A stretch of 6,447 nucleotides of DNA from Clostridia bacterium (GTDB taxonomy: Bacteria > Bacillota > Clostridia > Saccharofermentanales > UBA5734). The stretch lies in the NCBI GenBank assembly GCA_018056585.1, contig JAGPFK010000091.1:1-6447 (forward strand), in the 5' to 3' direction. The translations under genes were made by a program, and so were the position numbers. A model generated the notes under the pieces. That model searched no databases. It saw only the letters and a program-made list of their open reading frames with translations, and was not told where the DNA came from. Below, in pieces: positions 1-5,146 of this stretch (positions are counted from its first letter, which is position 1; every line of letters starts with the position of its first letter).

Positions 1-108
1 AAAGGTAATATGCGTCTGGTATGTCCGATGCTTTTGAATCGCCAGGTCCTGGACCTGGCGTGGTGTGGCGTAATAGGAAACAGGATTCATCGTCTCACTC
101 CGGAATAA
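1..108 (+). CDS. Possible C-terminal tail of an upstream gene (partial, unidentified)
   Basis: Frame 1 is open from the left edge to a TAA at 106-108, giving 35 residues that end in ...GNRIHRLTPE. The other two forward frames close quickly, at TGA 35-37 and TAA 6-8. I do not recognise the peptide. An open run of 35 codons is expected by chance fairly often, so this is weak evidence. It would fit a same-strand gene ending just before the transporter promoter region. The frame contains the perfect inverted repeat at 40-60, which may mean that this stretch is instead non-coding. Confidence 0.3.
   Translation, partial: KGNMRLVCPMLLNRQVLDLAWCGVIGNRIHRLTPE
40..60. repeat. Perfect 21-base inverted repeat
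   Basis: The left arm CGCCAGGTCC (40-49) and the right arm GGACCTGGCG (51-60) are exact reverse complements around a single T at position 50. As RNA it could fold into a 9-bp GC-rich stem with a CTG loop. No T-run follows on either strand, so it does not look like an ordinary intrinsic terminator. It could be a regulator binding site or a chance feature of the possible reading frame that crosses it. Confidence 0.6.
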
Positions 109-110
109 TG

Positions 111-138
111 TTGAACATCCATGCTTATATATTATAAA
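111..138 (+). promoter_or_regulatory. Candidate sigma-70 type promoter P1
   Basis: TTGAAC at 111-116 (4 of 6 matches to TTGACA) and TATAAA at 133-138 (5 of 6 matches to TATAAT) are separated by 16 bases in an AT-rich stretch. Transcription would start near 145, giving a leader of nearly 190 bases before the ATPase. AT-rich DNA gives such matches by chance, so the call is tentative. Confidence 0.35.
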
Positions 139-142
139 ATTA

Positions 143-159
143 TGACAGCCCGGTCGTCA
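143..159. promoter_or_regulatory. Imperfect palindrome, possible operator
   Basis: TGAC at 143-146 and GTCA at 156-159 form the outer arms, with an inner CC/GG pair at 149-150 and 152-153; six of eight positions pair around the centre at 151. It lies just downstream of the candidate P1 -10 box and overlaps its predicted start point, which is a common place for a repressor site. No regulator gene is visible in the window, and the match to any known operator family is not established. Confidence 0.25.
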
Positions 160-246
160 ATGGCCGATCTTTGCTTTTGACATCCTTTGTGTCTGCATTT
201 TCCCTATTGAGGACAAAATAAGTCGGATATTGGTCAAATTATCACA

Positions 247-275
247 TTCATCAAAGACTTTGAGGCCGGTATAAT
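247..275 (+). promoter_or_regulatory. Candidate sigma-70 type promoter P2 for the transporter operon
   Basis: A perfect TATAAT lies at 270-275. The hexamer 17 bases upstream, TTCATC at 247-252, matches TTGACA at only three positions, and there is no extended TG element. Transcription would start near 282, leaving a leader of about 50 bases before the ATPase ATG. A strong -10 with a poor -35 is what an activator-dependent promoter could look like, but this is inference. Confidence 0.45.
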
Positions 276-321
276 GAAATCATCCTGCTGTTAACAAATT
301 CCCGTCCCATCACATCTGAGT

Positions 322-327
322 GGAGAG
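322..327 (+). promoter_or_regulatory. Ribosome binding site that decides the ATPase start
   Basis: GGAGAG at 322-327 sits upstream of the ATG at 332, with six bases between GGAG and the start codon. A GTG at 320-322 in the same frame would add four residues, but it overlaps this site and has no Shine-Dalgarno sequence of its own. The ATG is therefore the better start. Confidence 0.7.
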
Positions 328-331
328 CACT

Positions 332-1843
332 ATGGAACATGCGGATCAGCTACCTTATATTGAAACCCGTGATATCTGTAAACAGTTCGGGCCGACAACG
401 GCCCTGGATCATGTCAGCCTGAAACTGTATCCGGGTGGCGTGACAGGTCTTGTTGGAGAAAACGGATCGGGAAAATCGACCCTTTCTTCGATTATTGCCG
501 GGATGCAACCGCCCACCAGTGGAGAAATGTATCTGAAAGGGGAAAAGTATGCGCCTCGCTCCATGATTGAAGCGGGGCTTTTGGGCATTGGCATGATTGT
601 GCAGGAGCAAGGTCATGTTCCGGGTATCACCATCGCACAGAATATTTACCTGGGAAAAGAAGATTTGTTTCGAAAGGCCGGCTTCATTTCAAAAAAAGAG
701 ATGGTTCAGGCAGCAAACAAAGTCCTTTCTGAAATGGGATTGTCCGACATAGATGCCGCCGACTTTATTGATTCGCTTGATCTTCAGGATCGGAAATTAA
801 TTGAAATAGCCCGTGTCATGTCGATCAATCCCGAACTTTTGATTGTGGATGAAACAACGTCGGCTCTTTCACAGCGTGGACGCGATATTCTCTATGACAT
901 CATGAAGCGGATGCGCAATGAAGGTAAAACCGTCTTATTTATTTCGCATGATCTGGATGAACTCATGACACTTTGCGATACATTGGTTGTGATGCGGGAT
1001 GGACGTCTGATCACAACGCTTCAAAAAGAAGAGTTTGACGAAAAAACCATTAAACGCCATATGGTTGGCCGTGAGATCGGCAGCAAGTATTATCGCGAAG
1101 ATAAAGAACCCTCTTTTTCCGGCCAAATCGTTCTGGATGTTCAAAGAATCACATCCGGCTCAGGCCTTCTGATCAATTTTTCAATGCAGCTTCACAAAGG
1201 GGAAATCCTGGGCATTGGCGGCCTTTCTCATTGCGGCATGCATGAATTGGGCAAATCGATTTACGGGGAAGAAAAACTCTTAACCGGAACGGTAACCCAT
1301 GTACAATCCGGTTGTCAGATTACAAGCGCGCGCCAAGCCATAAAATATGGGATGGGCTATGTTTCTAAAGATCGGGATCGGGAAGCTTTGGTTCTTTCTG
1401 CGTCTGTGAAAGATAATATTGTTTCTGCCGGATTGGATCGGGTGAAAACGGGACCCTTTATCTTTCCTAAAAAAGAAAAGTCCTATGTTCTCAGGCTGGT
1501 TAGGCAGTTGTCCATCAAATGTGCTCACATCAACCAGGATGTTCAGTTTCTGTCGGGGGGAAACAGGCAAAAGGTCGTTTTTGCCAAATGGATCGGTCGC
1601 AATTGTGACATCCTGATCCTTGATTGCCCGACCCGTGGTGTGGATGTCGGCGTAAAAGCAGCCATGTATCAACTGATTGAGGATATGAAAAAAGAAGGGA
1701 AGTCCATTGTGATGATATCAGAGGAATTGCCTGAGCTCATAGGGATGTGTGATCGTTTGCTCATTCTTAAAAACGGAAGATTATCCGGTACGTTTTTGCG
1801 CGGTCAAATGTCTGAACATGAAATTATTGATCATATGATCTGA
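332..1843 (+). CDS. Sugar ABC transporter ATP-binding protein, tandem-domain RbsA/MglA type
   Basis: This 503-residue cytoplasmic protein supplies ATP energy to a CUT2-class sugar importer; the length is normal for RbsA/MglA. Domain 1 (about 8-245) has Walker A GENGSGKST at 42-50, a Q-loop Gln at 91, Walker B ending in D173-E174, and a switch His at 206. Domain 2 (about 265-503) has the clear signature LSGGNRQK at 407-414 and the family motif PTRGVDVG at 433-440. As in relatives, its P-loop is degenerate (GLSHCGMHEL, 297-306, no GKST). Two further changes stand out: the Walker B acidic residue is Cys432, where DEPTRG is usual, and the domain 1 signature is degenerate (LDLQDRK, 149-155, with Asp150 where Ser is expected). 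One intact ATP site therefore remains, built from domain 1 Walker motifs and the domain 2 signature. The gene is first in the operon, and permease 1 follows after 15 bases. The family is certain; the sugar is inferred only from the downstream rhamnosidase. Confidence 0.96.
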   Translation: MEHADQLPYIETRDICKQFGPTTALDHVSLKLYPGGVTGLVGENGSGKSTLSSIIAGMQPPTSGEMYLKGEKYAPRSMIEAGLLGIGMIVQEQGHVPGITIAQNIYLGKEDLFRKAGFISKKEMVQAANKVLSEMGLSDIDAADFIDSLDLQDRKLIEIARVMSINPELLIVDETTSALSQRGRDILYDIMKRMRNEGKTVLFISHDLDELMTLCDTLVVMRDGRLITTLQKEEFDEKTIKRHMVGREIGSKYYREDKEPSFSGQIVLDVQRITSGSGLLINFSMQLHKGEILGIGGLSHCGMHELGKSIYGEEKLLTGTVTHVQSGCQITSARQAIKYGMGYVSKDRDREALVLSASVKDNIVSAGLDRVKTGPFIFPKKEKSYVLRLVRQLSIKCAHINQDVQFLSGGNRQKVVFAKWIGRNCDILILDCPTRGVDVGVKAAMYQLIEDMKKEGKSIVMISEELPELIGMCDRLLILKNGRLSGTFLRGQMSEHEIIDHMI

Positions 1844-1844
1844 T

Positions 1845-1850
1845 GGAGAA
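1845..1850 (+). promoter_or_regulatory. Ribosome binding site of permease 1
   Basis: GGAGAA lies one base after the ATPase stop codon, with about 10 bases from GGAG to the ATG at 1859. The placement supports that start and allows translational coupling with the ATPase. Confidence 0.6.
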
Positions 1851-1858
1851 AAGAGAAT

Positions 1859-2818
1859 ATGCTGAATCGATATCGTGATCTCTTAAGACATTATTTTCCC
1901 ATTCTGGGCCTGATTCTGGTCGTCATCTTTTTTTCTTTGGTCACCAATGGGAATCTTTTGTCAGCTGTCAGTTTACAAAGCATGCTCAACGCAACGATGA
2001 CAACGGCCTTGGTATCTTTGGGTGCTGTCTTTGTTTTTGGATCCGGCTGCTTTGATATGTCTTTGGGAGGTGCGGTCTGCCTGAGTGCAGTGCTGGCTGG
2101 CTATGCGGCGGTGGCGACAGGCAGCTTAATCGTGGCTTTGCTGGTTTGTTTTATTGTGTCTCTTTTTTTGGGCCTTTTAAAAGGACTTTTTGCTGCTTAC
2201 GTGGAGGTACCGCTGTTTATCGTTACAATCGTTTTGGGTTTCATCATCAACGCCGTTGTTCTGGTTATGATGGGTAATGATGTCTCCATTTATCTTAAAG
2301 ATGCCATCAAACCCATCCCGTCTTTTACCTTTGGGGAAATGACGATCATAAACATTGTTATTTTAGGTCTTTTCTTTATTCTTTGCCTGGTTCTTTTCAA
2401 TTTTACACCCCTTGGCCGCGAGATTAAGATTTTGGGCGGCAATCCGATGACGGCCAGACAGTCGGGCATGAACTGTGTCAGGATTAAGTTGGTTTCTTTT
2501 TTAGTCAGCGCGATCGGCTGCGCCCTCGCGGCATTCATTATTCTGGCACGTGTACGCTCGGTCGGCACCAACACCGCCGGTTCCATGGGCACAGATGTTC
2601 TGGTCGCGCTGGTCCTGGGCGGTATGCCGCTGACAGGCGGGCCAAAAAGCCGCATCTCGGCTGGATTAATCGGAGCGGCAACCATTTCTGTTTTAAATAC
2701 GGGTCTAACCATGATGGGCTTAAGCCTGGCTACCATACAAATTGTTCGGGCCATTATTTTTCTTTGCGTTGTCTACGTTGCAAGCCAGTCTTATCGAACA
2801 GAATTACTGCCAAGATAA
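1859..2818 (+). CDS. Sugar ABC transporter permease 1, RbsC family
   Basis: This 319-residue integral membrane protein belongs to the BPD_transp_2 family (RbsC/AraH/MglC) and should form half of the import channel. It has a short basic N-terminus, then hydrophobic segments at roughly 14-29, 45-62, 70-87, 90-113, 117-138, 162-182, 211-230, 247-260, 266-285 and 291-309. The family motif near the third segment, usually GGIDLSVG, reads CFDMSLG at 64-70. The cytoplasmic loop that contacts the ATPase is seen at about 192-210 (GGNPMTARQSGMN, then a basic stretch). The GG-x-x-L-x-GG motif is present at 254-261, followed by the typical LNTGLTMMGLS at 279-289. The length is normal. It lies 15 bases after the ATPase and 27 before the lipoprotein gene. 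It differs clearly from permease 2, so the two probably form a heterodimer. Confidence 0.95.
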   Translation: MLNRYRDLLRHYFPILGLILVVIFFSLVTNGNLLSAVSLQSMLNATMTTALVSLGAVFVFGSGCFDMSLGGAVCLSAVLAGYAAVATGSLIVALLVCFIVSLFLGLLKGLFAAYVEVPLFIVTIVLGFIINAVVLVMMGNDVSIYLKDAIKPIPSFTFGEMTIINIVILGLFFILCLVLFNFTPLGREIKILGGNPMTARQSGMNCVRIKLVSFLVSAIGCALAAFIILARVRSVGTNTAGSMGTDVLVALVLGGMPLTGGPKSRISAGLIGAATISVLNTGLTMMGLSLATIQIVRAIIFLCVVYVASQSYRTELLPR

Positions 2819-2827
2819 GTCATTAGA

Positions 2828-2835
2828 AAAGGAGG
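2828..2835 (+). promoter_or_regulatory. Strong ribosome binding site of the binding lipoprotein
   Basis: AAAGGAGG is the best match to the anti-Shine-Dalgarno sequence in the window and lies 10 bases before the ATG at 2846. It is stronger than the sites of the membrane genes, in keeping with the need for more binding protein than channel. Confidence 0.75.
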
Positions 2836-2845
2836 AAAATCGAAC

Positions 2846-4099
2846 ATGAAAAAGATAACAGGATGGGTTCTTGTGCTGACGTTACTGCTTACTTTAGTCG
2901 GCTGCGGCCCCAAACAGTCGGGAGGAACAACAGAAAAAGAAACACAGGCTTCAACCTCGGTCACATCGGTTGAAACATCGTCTGAAGCAACAATGGAGGA
3001 ATCATCAGAAGAAACCAAAGGTAGCGTTGAGTTATCGCCGGACGGCCGGTTTCCGGCCGAAACAATCAAAGTTGGATTCGTCAATTATGACACAACGGCA
3101 GAACAGGTTCTTGCAATACAAAAATACTTTGATTATCTGCAAACCGCCTTTAATTTTGATGTCATCTGGTCTGAATCTTTAAAAAATGCCGAAGAAGAAT
3201 TTGATTTTATCGAACGCTGTGCGGCAGCCGGTTGCAAAGCGATCATCGGGTATTATAACGAAGGAAAAGAAGAATCCGTTAAACTCGCGTCCAGCTTAAA
3301 AATGTATTATTGGGGATTAGCCGGATTACCCGACGCCTATGAAGCGGTGAAGTTTGACCCTTATTACGTTGGCTGTTATAGCGCGGAAAACAGAGATTAT
3401 GAGTTTGGTGTTCATATTGCGGAGATGCTGGTTAAAAATGATTGTCACAAGATCATTGTGATGAGCGGCGGCAAAGATTACGGCGTTGACTTCTTTATTG
3501 ATCGCTACAACGGCATCATGGACGGCATTTCCGACGCAAAAGCAAAAGGATACGACATAGAAGTTGTCTATGAAGTGCCAGGCTGGCCCGGCACAGAAGA
3601 ATTTGCCGCGCATCAGACGGCGGCGCTTGCAACCAACGCGGATGGCCTGGCCGGAACATTGTCCTGTCTGATGTGGATTCAGCCCATGCAGACTGCGGGG
3701 AAATTCGGGCAGATCAAAACGGCCTGTATCGATACAGCCTCACAGATTGTGGTGGATATGATGCATGCCGGTATGTATGTTGGCATCTGCGCTGAAATCC
3801 CGGATGTCTTTGGATTATCCATTCCAATGATCATTAATGCGGTGACGGGATATGGAGACCGGCAAAGAAACCCGGATGGTTCTGCAGGCCAGGTTGAAGC
3901 CGGTTACTGGATCATCGACAATGTTGAAGATGCGGAATACTATCTCTCTATTGAACAGGATTCAGGCGGATGGGTCTGGGATATTGACGATATCAAATCG
4001 ATCCTGGGCGCCTTCAATCCTGATTTTACATTGGAAGACATGAATAAGCTCTATTCAGCAGTCTCCGCAGACGAAATCAGAGCCAGAAAAGCCAAATAG
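2846..4099 (+). CDS. Sugar-binding lipoprotein of the ABC importer (type I periplasmic-binding fold)
   Basis: This 417-residue extracytoplasmic lipoprotein should capture the substrate and deliver it to the permeases. The signal peptide has two Lys at 2-3, a Leu-rich core and the lipobox LVGC with the lipidated Cys at 20. Residues 21-65 form a Ser/Thr/Glu-rich linker. The binding domain starts near residue 73 (ETIKVGFVNYD) and has the alternating strand and helix pattern of Peripla_BP_4 sugar-binding proteins. Recognisable elements are a first-lobe segment ending in CKAIIGYYN (130-138), the segment KIIVMSGGKDYG (202-213), and the family-like DRYNGIMDGI (219-228). Aromatic-rich stretches at 153-178 and Trp247 and Trp277 could stack on a sugar. 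The mature part has seven further cysteines (125, 130, 177, 200, 274, 294, 315), unusual for a secreted protein. The gene lies between the two permease genes and has the strongest ribosome site. The role is secure; the ligand is unknown, and a rhamnose-containing sugar is suggested by context. Confidence 0.93.
   Translation: MKKITGWVLVLTLLLTLVGCGPKQSGGTTEKETQASTSVTSVETSSEATMEESSEETKGSVELSPDGRFPAETIKVGFVNYDTTAEQVLAIQKYFDYLQTAFNFDVIWSESLKNAEEEFDFIERCAAAGCKAIIGYYNEGKEESVKLASSLKMYYWGLAGLPDAYEAVKFDPYYVGCYSAENRDYEFGVHIAEMLVKNDCHKIIVMSGGKDYGVDFFIDRYNGIMDGISDAKAKGYDIEVVYEVPGWPGTEEFAAHQTAALATNADGLAGTLSCLMWIQPMQTAGKFGQIKTACIDTASQIVVDMMHAGMYVGICAEIPDVFGLSIPMIINAVTGYGDRQRNPDGSAGQVEAGYWIIDNVEDAEYYLSIEQDSGGWVWDIDDIKSILGAFNPDFTLEDMNKLYSAVSADEIRARKAK
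3043..3059 (+). repeat. GC-only hairpin inside the lipoprotein gene
   Basis: CGGCCGG (3043-3049) and CCGGCCG (3053-3059) are perfect reverse complements around a TTT loop. All seven pairs are G-C. The hairpin falls where the linker ends and the binding domain begins, about 200 bases after the start codon. It may be a by-product of the codons for residues 66-72, or it could affect translation or mRNA decay; no function is shown. Confidence 0.5.
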
Positions 4100-4129
4100 G
4101 AGATGTTTCATACATCTGTGAGGTCGGGT

Positions 4130-5134
4130 ATGGGGAAAAAACTTTTTCAAATAGGTAAAAATACGGCGATTACGGTCGCGGGGCCTGTCATTGTCTATCT
4201 GTTTTTCCTGACCCTGTGCCATTTGACGGGTCATCCGGGCTATGGCACCGGCGCCGATTTACGAACGATTGTATATAATGTTTGCTACTCCGGCTTTATT
4301 GCGCTTGCTGTTTCGTATAATCTAACGTCCGGCCGGTTTGATTTTTCCGTTGGTTCTGTCCTGATTTTATCGCTGATCGCAGGCGGCACACTGGCGGACA
4401 AATTTCAAGCCGGCCCGGTCGGGCTGCTTCTGTGGGTTCTTTTTTTCGGTGTGATTTGCGGATTTGTTTCAGGTCTCTTTTACATTACATTGCGGCTTCC
4501 GCCCATGGTGACCTCACTGGGCGTTGCCATGATTTATGAAGCCATTGCATTTCGCATCAACAACGGCAACGGCATTCGGCTGATCGGAAAATTTCAGATG
4601 CTGATTTGGGCAAAATGGCCCTACCATGTCATTTTACTTTGTTGCGCTGCCGTTATCCTGACCTATCTGCTCGGCTACACGAAATTTGGGTATAATAGTC
4701 TGGCGCTTCAGACAGGACAAAAAAACGCGGTGGAAGTTGGCATCAACGAAAAGCGGAATGCCTTGGCCTGCTATACCATCGCCGGCGCGCTGATGGCTTG
4801 CGCGGGCGTTTTATATCTTTCACAGTATGGCTATATTCAGCCAGTGATGGGTCTTGGGAGCTCTTCGTTCATCATGAGTGCTTTTTTGCCCATGTTCATT
4901 GGATCGGCTCTGGCCAAGTATTCGAACCGAAACATCGGCGTCATCATGGGTGCCATTGTTCAGGCCTGTATTTCCTCAGGACTTGTTAAAATGGGCGCAT
5001 CCAGCTCACTCAAGACCGTTCTTGACGGCGTGATCGTCCTTTTATTTTTAGTTTACGTATCAAACAGCTATAAATGGACGTTGATGAAACAGTATAAAGA
5101 GAAAAAAGCCAGAGCATTGGCTGAAAACAACTAG
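4130..5134 (+). CDS. Sugar ABC transporter permease 2, RbsC family
   Basis: This 334-residue integral membrane protein of the BPD_transp_2 family should form the second half of the channel. Hydrophobic segments lie at roughly 14-33, 47-64, 74-90, 96-121, 127-141, 164-183, 211-229, 242-258, 266-282 and 293-311. The conserved motif reads RFDFSVGS at 69-76. The ATPase-contact loop is LQTGQKNAVEVGINEKR at 193-209. The C-terminus is a charged Lys/Arg-rich tail. An in-frame ATG at 4103 would add nine residues, but it directly abuts the AGGAG at 4098-4102, leaving no spacer. The ATG at 4130 has GAGG at 4120-4123 with a six-base spacer, so I prefer it; the GTG at 4118 is a third option. The gene begins only 3 to 30 bases after the lipoprotein stop, which suggests translational coupling. 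The function is certain at family level. Confidence 0.93.
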   Translation: MGKKLFQIGKNTAITVAGPVIVYLFFLTLCHLTGHPGYGTGADLRTIVYNVCYSGFIALAVSYNLTSGRFDFSVGSVLILSLIAGGTLADKFQAGPVGLLLWVLFFGVICGFVSGLFYITLRLPPMVTSLGVAMIYEAIAFRINNGNGIRLIGKFQMLIWAKWPYHVILLCCAAVILTYLLGYTKFGYNSLALQTGQKNAVEVGINEKRNALACYTIAGALMACAGVLYLSQYGYIQPVMGLGSSSFIMSAFLPMFIGSALAKYSNRNIGVIMGAIVQACISSGLVKMGASSSLKTVLDGVIVLLFLVYVSNSYKWTLMKQYKEKKARALAENN

Positions 5135-5137
5135 GAG
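5133..5137 (+). promoter_or_regulatory. Ribosome binding site that supports the GTG start of the rhamnosidase
   Basis: AGGAG overlaps the TAG stop of permease 2 and lies nine bases before the GTG at 5147. There is no in-frame ATG nearby, and the protein similarity begins soon after the GTG, so this site settles the start and points to coupling with the upstream gene. Confidence 0.75.
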
Positions 5138-5146
5138 AACGACATC

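Noticed and set aside
151..178. Possible intrinsic terminator of the upstream gene: short stem 151-155 with 162-166 followed by interrupted T-runs
   Set aside because: The stem has only five pairs including one G-T, and the T-tract is broken (ATCTTTGCTTTT), so it is too weak to call.
177..205. A perfect TTGACA at 177-182 as part of a third promoter
   Set aside because: At spacings of 16 to 18 bases the downstream hexamers (TTTCCC, TTCCCT, TCCCTA) do not resemble a -10 box.
1280..1672. Minus-strand open frame of 130 codons inside the ATPase gene
   Set aside because: It lies wholly opposite a gene with clear ABC motifs, and its translation shows no recognisable domain; it is a shadow frame.
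2290..2754. Minus-strand open frame of 154 codons inside permease 1
   Set aside because: It is opposite a well-supported membrane protein and its residue content is that of a reversed hydrophobic gene; there is no sign that it is expressed.
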